Below the pieces are notes generated by a model that made no database searches, was not told where the DNA came from, and saw only the letters and a list, made by a program, of their open reading frames with translations. DNA of 64,000 nt from Ruminococcus callidus (GTDB lineage: Bacteria; Bacillota; Clostridia; Oscillospirales; Ruminococcaceae). The stretch spans positions 17,503 through 81,502 of the forward strand of contig NZ_JAJFCK010000012.1 of the NCBI RefSeq assembly GCF_020709055.1, written 5' to 3'. The translations under genes and the position numbers were made by a program. This document shows positions 52,041 through 61,301 of this stretch, piece after piece; position 1 is the first letter of the stretch, and each line of letters begins with the position of its first letter.

Positions 52041-52781
52041 ATGGAACCATTGCTGGAAGGACTGGAGAAAACCAGTTATCGGGAAGGAAACACACGGGTC
52101 AAGGTGTTCGGCAAGGGCTTTAAGAAGTCGGATATTCTCAACGAGGCACTCAATCAGGCACGTGTGGAGGAAACCGGCCTGCGGATCCCCAAGCTGCTGG
52201 AAGTGCGCAAGGTGGATAACCGCTGGGCAATTGTGACGGAATTTGTAGAGGGCGAAACCTTGCAATCGCTGATGGAGGCGCATCCGGAGCAGCTGGAGAG
52301 CTATATGGAGCAGTTTGTGCTGCTGCAAAAGGAGATCCAGAGCAAGCGCTCGCCGTTGCTGACGAAGCTGAAAGACAAGATGAACCGTAAGATCAGCCAA
52401 TCCGGTCTGGATGCCACCATTCGATATGATCTGCACACACGGCTGAGCGCCATGCACGATCACATCAAGGTGTGCCACGGCGATTTCAACCCCAGCAACG
52501 TCATTGTGGACAAAGACGGCAGACTGTATGTGATCGACTGGTCCCATGCGACACAGGGCAACGGCAGCGCCGATGCAGCAAGAACCTATCTGATGTTCCG
52601 CCTGAACGGCCGGGACGACTGGGCAGAGCTGTATCTGAAGATGTTCTGCGATATGAACGATGTGGCAAAGCAATATGTTTCCCAGTGGCTGCCCATTGTG
52701 GCAGCCTCGCAGCTCTCCAAGGAAAATCCGCAGGAGCGAGAATTCCTGCTGAATTGGGTCAATGTGTTCGACTATGAATAA
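52041..52781 (+). CDS. Aminoglycoside-phosphotransferase-fold kinase
   Basis: Cytosolic protein of 246 residues of the APH/choline kinase type. The catalytic loop is VCHGDFNPSNVIV and the metal-binding Asp follows in LYVIDWSHA. The N-lobe has a short ATP region and VTEFVEGETLQSL as the hinge. The substrate is unknown; most chromosomal members phosphorylate small metabolites, and there is no sign of a resistance context. GGAGGAAG lies upstream of ATG. It is 41 nt after adhE and may be read with it. Confidence 0.85.
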   Translation: MEPLLEGLEKTSYREGNTRVKVFGKGFKKSDILNEALNQARVEETGLRIPKLLEVRKVDNRWAIVTEFVEGETLQSLMEAHPEQLESYMEQFVLLQKEIQSKRSPLLTKLKDKMNRKISQSGLDATIRYDLHTRLSAMHDHIKVCHGDFNPSNVIVDKDGRLYVIDWSHATQGNGSADAARTYLMFRLNGRDDWAELYLKMFCDMNDVAKQYVSQWLPIVAASQLSKENPQEREFLLNWVNVFDYE

Positions 52782-52821
52782 CTAAGGGCTCTTCTTCGGG
52801 GAGCCTCTGAAAAAGAGCAGG

Positions 52822-52850
52822 TGCAGCGAATTTTGCTGTGCCTGCTTTTT
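52822..52850 (+). terminator. Terminator after the APH-fold gene
   Basis: AGCAGGTGCAGC pairs with GCTGTGCCTGCT, then TTTTAT. Confidence 0.8.
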
Positions 52851-52921
52851 ATTTCGGAAAAAATTTTGGAAAAGTGAGATATTTTCCACTTCTGTTTTGT
52901 TATATGGGTGAAGTGCTTCTA

Positions 52922-53083
52922 AGAGCTTGTCTCGCATCTTTTTTCGCACATCTTTTCGGCAGATTTTGCCGATGACTGCGTCAAAAACCCTTGCCATACG
53001 ACAGTATGCCTGCGGATTTTTTCCTTGTCACCGACAAAATCATGCTCGAAAATCCGCACATAAAAAGATACGGAACAAGCTCT
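52922..53083 (+). repeat. Palindromic intergenic repeat, copy 2
   Basis: 162 bp, same orientation as copy 1. Ends AGAGCTTGT and ACAAGCTCT are perfect inverted repeats. Centre GCCATAC-GACA-GTATGCC. CTAAG precedes and CTAAT follows the AGCTTGT...ACAAGCT core. Most diverged copy; its right end touches the leader of the ECF sigma gene. Confidence 0.87.
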
Positions 53084-53108
53084 AATGAAAACGAGGAGGT
53101 GTGATAAA

Positions 53109-53687
53109 ATGGAAGACGTGGAATTTCGGCAGAAATTACAGCGCTATAAGGACACGGTTTATCGAATCGCCTATACCTATCTGCGGAATCAGGCGGATGC
53201 GGAGGATGTGTCGCAGGATACTTTTCTGAAGCTGTATCTTCGGGAAGTGCCGTTTCCGGATGACGGTGCAGAAAAGGCGTGGCTCATTCGTGTGACCATC
53301 AACGCCTGCCATAACCTGCGGCGTTCAGTCTGGCATAAGAACCGTGCGGAGATGCCGGCAGATATCGCAGAGCGTCTGACCACACCGGCGGAAACTGCTT
53401 TGTATGCCGCCGTGTTCTCCCTGCCGGAAAAATACCGTGTGGTCGTACTGCTGTACTATTACGAGGAGTATTCCGTCAAAGAGATCGCCCAGATCACGGG
53501 ACGCAATCTCTCGACCATTCAGACGCAGCTGGAACGTGCCCGAAAAAAGCTGAAGCTCAAACTGGAACAGAAAGGTGGATTTTATTATGGACAAGAAGCA
53601 ATATCAACAGCTCATGGAACAGATTCAGATGCCGGCGTCCTGCGAACAAAGGATTCTGGAACAAATCCAACAGCAGGATGCCTTTGA
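53109..53687 (+). CDS. ECF-type RNA polymerase sigma factor
   Basis: 192 residues; ATG 53109 behind GAGGAGGTG. Region 2: YRIAYTYLRNQADAEDVSQDTFLKLY. Region 4: ALYAAVFSLPEKYRVVVLLYYYEEYSVKEIAQITGRNLSTIQTQLERARKKLK (given as short parts: LPEKYRVVVLLYYYEE, SVKEIAQITGRN). The homologous part ends near residue 160. The remaining 33 residues overlap the next gene in another frame and look like chance coding. Partner of the DUF4179 protein downstream. Confidence 0.9.
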   Translation: MEDVEFRQKLQRYKDTVYRIAYTYLRNQADAEDVSQDTFLKLYLREVPFPDDGAEKAWLIRVTINACHNLRRSVWHKNRAEMPADIAERLTTPAETALYAAVFSLPEKYRVVVLLYYYEEYSVKEIAQITGRNLSTIQTQLERARKKLKLKLEQKGGFYYGQEAISTAHGTDSDAGVLRTKDSGTNPTAGCL

Positions 53688-54660
53688 ACCACGCCATCAC
53701 CGGTTCTCCTGGCAAAAAAAGCTGGGGATTGCGGTGGCTGCTGCGGTGTGCATCAGTGTGGTCAGCGTCTTTTCTGCTGCGGCAGCGCAGAATCGCAGTC
53801 TGCTGGAACTGCTGTTTCCGCAGACTGAGACAACCAGCGTGTCGGAGCAGCTCATTGCGACAAACGGAACCATGGAACATGTGACTGTCAGCGGAATGAA
53901 CGGCTGGGATGTGACACCGGTTGGCGTGGTCAATGATGCCCGTACCATTTATCTCATCTTCCAAATTGATTCGCACGGCGAGAAAATCGACAGCCAGAAC
54001 ATGATATTCCTGGACGAAACAAAAGTGAATGAAGCAGATGGCAGTAGGGCGAGCTATCCGTTTATCAACGGCGTGTCAGGCCGGGATGAAACGAGAGCAG
54101 ACAAGAATCTTGTCTTGGAAAATGCGCAGATGATGGACATTACACCGCTGGACGACGGCGTTTACCAGATGATATACAGAATGTCGTTTCAGGAACCGTA
54201 TGACGTGGATACTATGGATGTGGAGCTCAGCTGGTCGGAGGATTACGATACCATCATGGCACAGAACGGTTTGATTCAGGCAGACCAGCAGACATGGTTT
54301 GGCACGATCACCGCAACCTTGCAGCTGGGCGAACCGCTGGCAGAACGGGGATTCTCCTGGGAAGAGCCGATTGCGCTGGATGACCAGTTCCAACTGTCCC
54401 ATGTGGATATTCAGGCGCTTTCGCTGCGGCTGAAAGGTACTTTAACTTCCCCCGATAGCGTGGGTGAATCTCTCGGAGATACCATCGATCTGGTATTGCA
54501 GGACGGCAGAACAACAACGGTTTCTTGTACAGCTGCGGGAAGCTGGCTTGCCTCGGATGGCACGCCGGAATGGTATGTGCGGGTGGCCTTTCAGACACCG
54601 CTGGATCCGGAAAAAATTGCAGCAATCCGTGTGAATGGAATCGAGATTCCGCTGGCATAA
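53587..54660 (+). CDS. DUF4179-type membrane protein, probable anti-sigma partner
   Basis: 357 residues; ATG 53587 preceded by AAAGGTGG, inside the sigma gene. Cytosolic N-terminus of about 50 residues, one membrane helix (LGIAVAAAVCISVVSVFSAAAA), then an extracytoplasmic domain with the DUF4179-like start (ATNGTMEHVTVSGMNGWDVTPVGVVNDART in part) and mostly beta-strand sequence. In this arrangement the N-terminus holds the sigma factor and the outer domain senses a signal. The anti-sigma role is inference from gene pairing. Confidence 0.85.
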   Translation: MDKKQYQQLMEQIQMPASCEQRILEQIQQQDAFEPRHHRFSWQKKLGIAVAAAVCISVVSVFSAAAAQNRSLLELLFPQTETTSVSEQLIATNGTMEHVTVSGMNGWDVTPVGVVNDARTIYLIFQIDSHGEKIDSQNMIFLDETKVNEADGSRASYPFINGVSGRDETRADKNLVLENAQMMDITPLDDGVYQMIYRMSFQEPYDVDTMDVELSWSEDYDTIMAQNGLIQADQQTWFGTITATLQLGEPLAERGFSWEEPIALDDQFQLSHVDIQALSLRLKGTLTSPDSVGESLGDTIDLVLQDGRTTTVSCTAAGSWLASDGTPEWYVRVAFQTPLDPEKIAAIRVNGIEIPLA

Positions 54661-54662
54661 AT

Positions 54663-54691
54663 TTGACATTCTCCGAAATCTGTGATATCAT
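54663..54691 (+). promoter_or_regulatory. Promoter of the 54727-55272 GNAT gene
   Basis: TTGACA (54663-54668), 17-nt spacer, TATCAT (54686-54691). Confidence 0.75.
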
Positions 54692-54726
54692 AGACGCAGC
54701 AACACACAGAGAGGATGTCAGACACC

Positions 54727-55272
54727 ATGGAATTTCTCAGACCGGCGACAGCAGCGGACGCTTCCAGAATCGCAGAGATCATTGTCACCAACTACCGTAC
54801 CAACTTTTATCCGTTTTTCCGCAACGACGCATTTTATTTTGGCGAGCTGAACGTTGTGGATATGGCATCGGAATACACAGAGGACACGCAGCAGCTTCGC
54901 AATACCTATGTTTATGATGACGGCATCGTGAAAGGAATCATTCGCATTTCCGGCGATGCAATTGAAAAGCTATATGTGGAACCGCAGTTTCAAGGGCAGC
55001 GGATTGGCGCACACCTGCTGGATTTTGCGGTTCGTCAAAAGCAGGCGGAATGGCTCTGGGTACTGGAATACAATACAAGGGCAATTGCTTTTTATCAGCG
55101 GCATGGATTTCAGCTGACCGGCGAGAAAATCGTGGAGGATGAATTTGTTCCGCTGCTGAAAATGGTGTATGTTCCAAACATCCGGCTTCGATGCATCGCA
55201 CAGGATTCGCCGGAAAAGGCGGTGCTGGAGCGCATCAATGCGGAGCCGATTCCGCAGCCGTATCAAAAATGA
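54727..55272 (+). CDS. GNAT family N-acetyltransferase
   Basis: 181 residues of a single GNAT domain: LRPATAADASRIAEI, IEKLYVEPQFQGQRIGAHLLDFAV with the acetyl-CoA loop QFQGQRIG, then LEYNTRAIAFYQRHGFQLTGEK and LLKMVY. The last 30 residues extend past the domain. The substrate is unknown. ATG 54727 is preferred to 54715, which sits inside the SD AGAGAGG. Confidence 0.88.
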   Translation: MEFLRPATAADASRIAEIIVTNYRTNFYPFFRNDAFYFGELNVVDMASEYTEDTQQLRNTYVYDDGIVKGIIRISGDAIEKLYVEPQFQGQRIGAHLLDFAVRQKQAEWLWVLEYNTRAIAFYQRHGFQLTGEKIVEDEFVPLLKMVYVPNIRLRCIAQDSPEKAVLERINAEPIPQPYQK

Positions 55273-55282
55273 CAGCAGAACA

Positions 55283-55322
55283 ACAAAACGGGTGCAGCAC
55301 CAGTGGCTGTACCCGTTTTCTC
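55283..55322. terminator. Terminator between the GNAT gene and prfB
   Basis: AAAACGGGT-G-CAGC pairs with GCTG-T-ACCCGTTTT. The A/T outer pairs let it act on both strands. Confidence 0.8.
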
Positions 55323-55347
55323 GTATGATTTTAGAACCGGCAGGCGC

Positions 55348-56466
55348 TTACTTTTGCAGCGTACCGCTGGAGAGCGCTTTCAGGTAGGCATTGATGAAGC
55401 CGTCCAGATCGCCGTCCATGACTGCCTGAATGTTACCGTTTTCGAAACCGGTGCGGTGGTCTTTCGCCAGCGTGTAGGGCATGAAAACGTAGGAGCGAAT
55501 CTGTGCGCCCCATGCGATTTCTTTCTGCACGCCCTTGATGTCGGCGATCTTCTCCAGATGTTCCCGCTCCTTGATCTCTACCAGCTTTGCACGGAGCATC
55601 TTCATGGCATAGTCACGGTTCTGCACCTGGCTGCGCTGTGTCTGACAGGAGACCACGATGCCGGTGGGCAGGTGCGTCAGACGAACGGCGGAACTGGTCT
55701 TGTTGATGTGCTGACCGCCGGCACCGCTGGAACGGAACACATCCATCTTGATGTCGTCCGGACGAATGTCCACTTCCATGGAGTCGTCGATTTCCGGCAT
55801 CACTTCCAGCGCAGCAAACGAGGTGTGGCGGCGTCCGGAGGAGTCGAAGGGGGAGACACGAACCAGACGATGTACGCCGGACTCGGACTTCAGGAAGCCG
55901 TAGGCGTTTTCACCGGAGATCAGGATGGAGGCACTCTTCAGACCGGCTTCGTCGCCGTCCAGATAGTCCAGCAGCTCCACCTTGTAGTCGTGGCGCTCTG
56001 CCCAGCGGTTGTACATGCGGTACAGCATTTCCGCCCAGTCCTGCGCCTCTGTTCCGCCGGCACCGGCGTGGAATGTGAGGATGGCGTTGGAGGCATCGTA
56101 TTCTCCGGTGAGCAGGGATGCCAGCTTCATGGACTCCAGCTCCTTCACAAACTTGTCAGCTTCTGCGTTCAGCTCTGCGTTGGACTCCTCCTCGCCCTCT
56201 TCCATGGTCAGCTCAATGAGCGTCAGGATGTCGTCCAGCGTCTCCTCCATTTTCTTGTACTTGCCGATCTTGTTTTCCAGACGCTTGGATTCCTGCAAAA
56301 CCTTCTGGGAGTTTTCCAGATCGGTGTAGAAATTGGGATCCTCCATCTGCTGCTGCAATTCGTCGAAGCGCTTCTTTGCCTTTTCGATGCCCAGAACCTC
56401 GTACAGCTCCTTGAGATCTTTGCGGTAATCACTCATGGTGATGCGCAGTTCGTCTAATAAGATCAT
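55348..56466 (-). CDS. prfB: Peptide chain release factor 2
   Basis: Releases peptides at UGA and UAA (372 residues). GGQ motif in SGAGGQHINKT, stop-codon SPF motif in RVSPFDSSG. ATG 56466 follows AAAGGAG. Most prfB genes need a +1 frameshift near codon 25; here the frame runs straight through the equivalent point (LYEVL to GIEKAKKRFDEL), so that autoregulation is absent. A second in-frame ATG lies 11 codons in. A GGCTGCC hairpin (56493-56519) stands in the leader. Confidence 0.96.
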   Translation of the reverse strand: MILLDELRITMSDYRKDLKELYEVLGIEKAKKRFDELQQQMEDPNFYTDLENSQKVLQESKRLENKIGKYKKMEETLDDILTLIELTMEEGEEESNAELNAEADKFVKELESMKLASLLTGEYDASNAILTFHAGAGGTEAQDWAEMLYRMYNRWAERHDYKVELLDYLDGDEAGLKSASILISGENAYGFLKSESGVHRLVRVSPFDSSGRRHTSFAALEVMPEIDDSMEVDIRPDDIKMDVFRSSGAGGQHINKTSSAVRLTHLPTGIVVSCQTQRSQVQNRDYAMKMLRAKLVEIKEREHLEKIADIKGVQKEIAWGAQIRSYVFMPYTLAKDHRTGFENGNIQAVMDGDLDGFINAYLKALSSGTLQK

Positions 56467-56642
56467 ATTTGTTTCTCCTTTGTGTTGGATGAAGGCTGCC
56501 GGCCGTATGATGGCAGCCTCTGTGATTCGGCTGCGGATGCGGAAAAACGCACCACAAAAACGATTCGGAAAGCTTGGGAACAGTACCGCACAGCGGGCGG
56601 AAGCCGTCTTTTCCGATGAGAACAACTTTCCATACTCTTTTT

Positions 56643-56671
56643 ATTATACTACAAATTCCGGCGGGATGCAA
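56643..56671 (-). promoter_or_regulatory. Promoter of prfB
   Basis: Minus strand TTGCAT (56671-56666), 17-nt spacer, TATAAT (56648-56643). Confidence 0.7.
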
Positions 56672-56687
56672 ATATTTTCTTTGGATA

Positions 56688-56716
56688 TTGAAAAAAATTT
56701 TCCGATGTGTTATAAT
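56688..56716 (+). promoter_or_regulatory. Promoter of the zinc-ribbon membrane protein gene
   Basis: TTGAAA (56688-56693), 17-nt spacer, TATAAT (56711-56716), divergent from prfB. Confidence 0.75.
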
Positions 56717-56802
56717 AGACGTATTGTAACGAAAACACGGTACAGGAATGCGGTGTTTTTTCAAAATTCAAAGGAAATTCCCGAGAGAGAAAGAGGTGGC
56801 CT

Positions 56803-57828
56803 ATGGCAAATCGTCATGTGGGGCAGGAGTGCTTCGGCTGTCATCAGAAATTGCAGGAGGACGACGACATCGTCGTATGTCCGGAGTGCGGCACACCGTA
56901 CCACCGTGCCTGCTGGCAAAAGACAGGACACTGTCTGAATGCACCGCTGCACGCATCCGGAAAAAGCTGGGATGAGGTGCTGGCGGAACAGGAGGATACG
57001 GTCAGGATGACAAAGGTGTGCCCGAACTGCGGCACGAAAAATAAGGCAGATACTTCATTTTGTCAGGGCTGCGGAAAACCGCTGGCATCAGAGGAACCGG
57101 AGCCGCAGACGTTTCAGGAGCGGATGCAGCGGCGAATGGAAGATGCGGCAGAGACGCTGGACACTGTGGCGGAGGCAATGGATGAGTCCGCAGACTCCCA
57201 GCAGGAGCTGGACGGCGAGCCGATGAAGGACGTGGCGAATTTCGTCTCCCGCAACGTGCTGTACTACTTGCCGCGATTCCAGCGCTTTTATCAGTGGAAG
57301 AGCCGGATCTCCGTCAACTTTCCCTGTCTGTTTTTCCCGCAGCTGTATTTTGCCAACCGGAAGATGTGGCCGCTGGCGCTGATTCTGGTGGGCGTATTCT
57401 CCCTGTTGCAGCTGCCGGCGATGGTGGAAACGTTTCGGGCGGAGCTGCCCAATATGATCTACATGGCAAAGCATTCGGAGGAGTCCCTCTGGACTACCCT
57501 CCAGCCGCAGATGGTGGAGATGCTGCAGGGGATGCAGGACAAGCTGGATGCCCATGAATCGCTTCTGGGAGTTCTCTCCAATGTGGGCAGCTATCTGGGC
57601 ATTGCTGTCAAGATAGTGCTTGGCCTGCTGGGCAACTGGCTGTATTACCGGTTTGTACTGAAAAAAGTACATCGGATTCGGGAGCAGGATCTCTCGGAAG
57701 CAGTGCGGAATGCCTACCTGCGCAGTCAGGGTGGTACCAACGGCTGGCTGATCCTGGGCATGATCGCACTGGAATATGTGCTGCTGTTGCTGATGATGTC
57801 AGTTGTGATTGTTGTACTGATGCTTTGA
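56803..57828 (+). CDS. RING-like/zinc-ribbon membrane protein with DUF2628-like region
   Basis: 341 residues; ATG 56803 after AAAGAGGTGG. Residues 10-47: ECFGCHQKL, VCPECGTPYHRACW, GHC, a cross-brace pattern of Cys and His like prokaryotic RING fingers. Residues 72-90: a second zinc ribbon VCPNCGTKNKADTSFCQGCGK. An acidic, Gln-rich linker follows, then from about residue 150 a membrane part starting NVLYYLPRFQRFYQWKSRISVNFPCLFFP (seen in part as FYQWKSRISVNFPCLFFP, the DUF2628-like entry) with four hydrophobic segments. Function unknown. Monocistronic. Confidence 0.82.
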   Translation: MANRHVGQECFGCHQKLQEDDDIVVCPECGTPYHRACWQKTGHCLNAPLHASGKSWDEVLAEQEDTVRMTKVCPNCGTKNKADTSFCQGCGKPLASEEPEPQTFQERMQRRMEDAAETLDTVAEAMDESADSQQELDGEPMKDVANFVSRNVLYYLPRFQRFYQWKSRISVNFPCLFFPQLYFANRKMWPLALILVGVFSLLQLPAMVETFRAELPNMIYMAKHSEESLWTTLQPQMVEMLQGMQDKLDAHESLLGVLSNVGSYLGIAVKIVLGLLGNWLYYRFVLKKVHRIREQDLSEAVRNAYLRSQGGTNGWLILGMIALEYVLLLLMMSVVIVVLML

Positions 57829-57861
57829 TTCCGCAAAGTATTCGAAATTTGCGCAATGAAA

Positions 57862-58019
57862 AACAGCTCGGGCGGAAACCTGAGCTGTTTTCGTAAAATG
57901 GCGAGACTACAAGAAACGACAGCAGGAAATTTCCCTGCTGTCGTTTCTCTATGATAGGAGTGTAAAATGATATGAGAAAATGGCAATGTCAAGTTTGCAG
58001 CGGAAAAATCCCGCTGCGA
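57862..58019. other. Cluster of three hairpins in a non-coding stretch
   Basis: Hairpin 1: AAAACAGCTC/GAGCTGTTTT (about 57865-57895), probably the terminator of the preceding gene. Hairpin 2: AGAAACGACAGCAGG with its exact complement (57912-57948), 15 bp around a short loop. Hairpin 3: GCAGCGG/CCGCTGC (about 57997-58017). No open reading frame with an SD is seen. The rest of 57829-58192 is A/T-rich. Confidence 0.6.
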
Positions 58020-58192
58020 AAAAGCTTCTGACTGTTATTATATCATAAATCCGGAGCGCTGTCTATTCACAGAATGAATAAAATATAGATTGATTTCATA
58101 TATAGTTTTCACAAAAAACAAACGGTGTGGGCAGCACTTTGCCAGCACTGCAAAAAAGCCGGCGGCAGCGCAAAAAAATTTGAGAAAAAGCG

Positions 58193-58221
58193 TTGACAAA
58201 TCGGCGAAAATGTGATACAAT
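58193..58221 (+). promoter_or_regulatory. Promoter of rplU-prp-rpmA
   Basis: TTGACA (58193-58198), 17-nt spacer, TACAAT (58216-58221). Confidence 0.8.
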
Positions 58222-58227
58222 AAAAAA

Positions 58228-58307
58228 GCCGCATGCGTACAGGTCGAAAAACACGGTTTCGTGTGCCTCTCGCAGCGAGTTTTTGTAAAAGGCAGGTGCC
58301 AAGTAAA
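58228..58307 (+). promoter_or_regulatory. Leader of rplU, candidate L21 leader RNA
   Basis: An 80-nt leader with the hairpin ACACG/TCGTGT and a larger TGCCT...AGGCA stem just before the SD. Its place fits the L21 leader class known upstream of rplU in Firmicutes; I cannot verify the consensus by eye. Confidence 0.4.
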
Positions 58308-58619
58308 ATGTATGCAGTAATTGAAACAGGCGGAAAGCAGTATCAGGTAAAGGCAAATGACGTGCTCTTTATCGAGAAGCTGAACGTAGAGGCTGAGGAC
58401 AGCGTTGTTTTTGACAAGGTTGTTGCTGTTGGCGGTGAAGACGGTCTGAAGATCGGTACGCCGTATGTCAGCGGTGCTTCTGTTCGTGCCAAGGTTATCA
58501 AGAATGGCAAGGCAAAGAAGATTACGGTTATGACCTACAAGCCGAAGAAGGGCGAGAAGAAGAAGCAGGGTCACAGACAGCCGTACACTCAGGTGCAGAT
58601 CGAAGCCATCGAGGCATAA
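58308..58619 (+). CDS. rplU: 50S ribosomal protein L21
   Basis: 103 residues. [20 protein letters not shown] start and the basic end [20 protein letters not shown] are typical. It begins the conserved rplU-prp-rpmA operon; its stop overlaps the prp start by one base. Confidence 0.97.
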   Translation: MYAVIETGGKQYQVKANDVLFIEKLNVEAEDSVVFDKVVAVGGEDGLKIGTPYVSGASVRAKVIKNGKAKKITVMTYKPKKGEKKKQGHRQPYTQVQIEAIEA

Positions 58620-58945
58620 TGATTTCCGCACAGTTTTTTTATGCTGGGACATGCTGTACGGGCTGTACCGTAACAGGACATGCTGAGTATGCGGAGGCGG
58701 GGTCAGACGTTGTCTGTGCCTATGCGACTTCTGCAGTGCAGACCATCGCCAATCTGATGACAGAGATCTACCAGCTCCCCGTTTCGGCGGAGCAGGACGA
58801 GGATTCTGCTACGATTGTGATTCGTCTGACCGATCAGGATGCTTCCGGAAATGCAGCACGTTTGTTCGCCGGACTGGAACTCCAGCTTGGCGAGCTGGAA
58901 AAAGCGTTTCCCGCATGTATTCATTTGGAACACATGGAGGTGTAA
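58619..58945 (+). CDS. prp: Ribosomal-processing cysteine protease Prp
   Basis: 108 residues. It cleaves the N-terminal extension of ribosomal protein L27. The catalytic dyad is visible: His21 in TGHAEYA and Cys33 in [11 protein letters not shown]. It lies between rplU and rpmA, as usual, and overlaps rplU by one base, so the protease is made with its substrate. Confidence 0.95.
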   Translation: MISAQFFYAGTCCTGCTVTGHAEYAEAGSDVVCAYATSAVQTIANLMTEIYQLPVSAEQDEDSATIVIRLTDQDASGNAARLFAGLELQLGELEKAFPACIHLEHMEV

Positions 58946-58949
58946 GATT

Positions 58950-59231
58950 ATGTTACAGATTAATGTTCAGTTTTTTGCACATAAAAAGGGTTCTGGTTCT
59001 ACCAAGAACGGCCGTGACTCTGAGTCCAAGCGTCTGGGCGTAAAGCGTGCAGACGGTCAGTTCGTCAAGGCAGGCAACATTCTGGTTCGCCAGAGAGGTA
59101 CGCACATTCATCCGGGTGCAGGCGTTGGCATCGGTTCCGATGACACCCTGTTCGCAATGGTGGATGGTACTGTAAAGTTTGAGCGTGTTGGCCGTGACCG
59201 CAAGAAGGTTAGCGTTTACGCAGCACAGTAA
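58950..59231 (+). CDS. rpmA: 50S ribosomal protein L27, Prp-processed form
   Basis: 93 residues. The N-terminal extension MLQINVQFF precedes the mature start [15 protein letters not shown]. Prp is expected to cut between F9 and A10, exposing the Gly/Lys-rich tail that reaches the peptidyl-transferase centre. GGAGGTG lies upstream of ATG 58950. Confidence 0.97.
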   Translation: MLQINVQFFAHKKGSGSTKNGRDSESKRLGVKRADGQFVKAGNILVRQRGTHIHPGAGVGIGSDDTLFAMVDGTVKFERVGRDRKKVSVYAAQ

Positions 59232-59272
59232 CAAACGAATTTGATTTCCCGGCAGCTCGCCGGAAAAGAATG

Positions 59273-59311
59273 ATGGAAAATCCCGAGCAAGTGCGCTTGG
59301 GATTTTCTTGT
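59273..59311 (+). terminator. Terminator after rpmA
   Basis: GAAAATCCC pairs with GGGATTTTC around a GC-paired loop (AGC...GCT), then TTG. The T-run is short. Confidence 0.6.
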
Positions 59312-59340
59312 AGGAGATTTTTCAGAGCAAGCAGGTTCTG

Positions 59341-60799
<1,459 letters not shown>

Positions 60800-60816
60800 G
60801 GAGGCATGGGAGTATC

Positions 60817-61203
60817 ATGGAACCTTTGACACAGGCACAGGCACGGCAGTATAGCCCTCTGGCGCTGGCATTTCTGGGGGACAGTGTCTATGAAATTCTG
60901 GTGCGGGAGTATTTGGTGCGGGAGGCAAACCGTCCGGCTGCCAAGCTTCACGAACAGAAGATCCAGCTGGTCTGTGCAGCGTTTCAGGCGCAGGCGATAG
61001 ACCGTCTGATTCCGCTGCTGACAGAGGAGGAGACGGCGGTGTACAAGCGTGGCAGAAACGCCAACAATACCGTGCCACGGCACACCTCTGCGCAGGATTA
61101 TCATAAGGCGACCGGACTGGAAGCACTGTTCGGCTATCTGCATCTGCTGGGAGAACAGGCACGCCTGGAAGAGCTGTTCGCTGCGATTTTTCCAGCGGAA
61201 TAA
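60817..61203 (+). CDS. mrnC: Mini-ribonuclease III
   Basis: RNase III catalytic domain without the dsRNA-binding domain (128 residues); matures 23S rRNA in Bacillus. LALAFLGDSVYEILVREYL contains the metal-binding Asp, and later KRGRNANNTVPRHTSAQDYHKATGLEALFGYLHL (seen in parts such as YHKATGLEALFGYL) supplies the second acidic residue. Directly after obgE, probably co-transcribed. Confidence 0.95.
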   Translation: MEPLTQAQARQYSPLALAFLGDSVYEILVREYLVREANRPAAKLHEQKIQLVCAAFQAQAIDRLIPLLTEEETAVYKRGRNANNTVPRHTSAQDYHKATGLEALFGYLHLLGEQARLEELFAAIFPAE

Positions 61204-61301
61204 AGAAATGAGATTGCTTGAAAATCGGTGTCGTATGGTTTTTGGGCAAGTGCAATAGAACGTTCCGGGGCTTCCGGAACAAAGAAAAGGAGAGTTTTGC
61301 G

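Noticed and set aside
52041..52781. Aminoglycoside resistance gene
   Set aside because: Only the APH fold is shown; it stands in a housekeeping context without mobile elements, so a resistance call is not supported.
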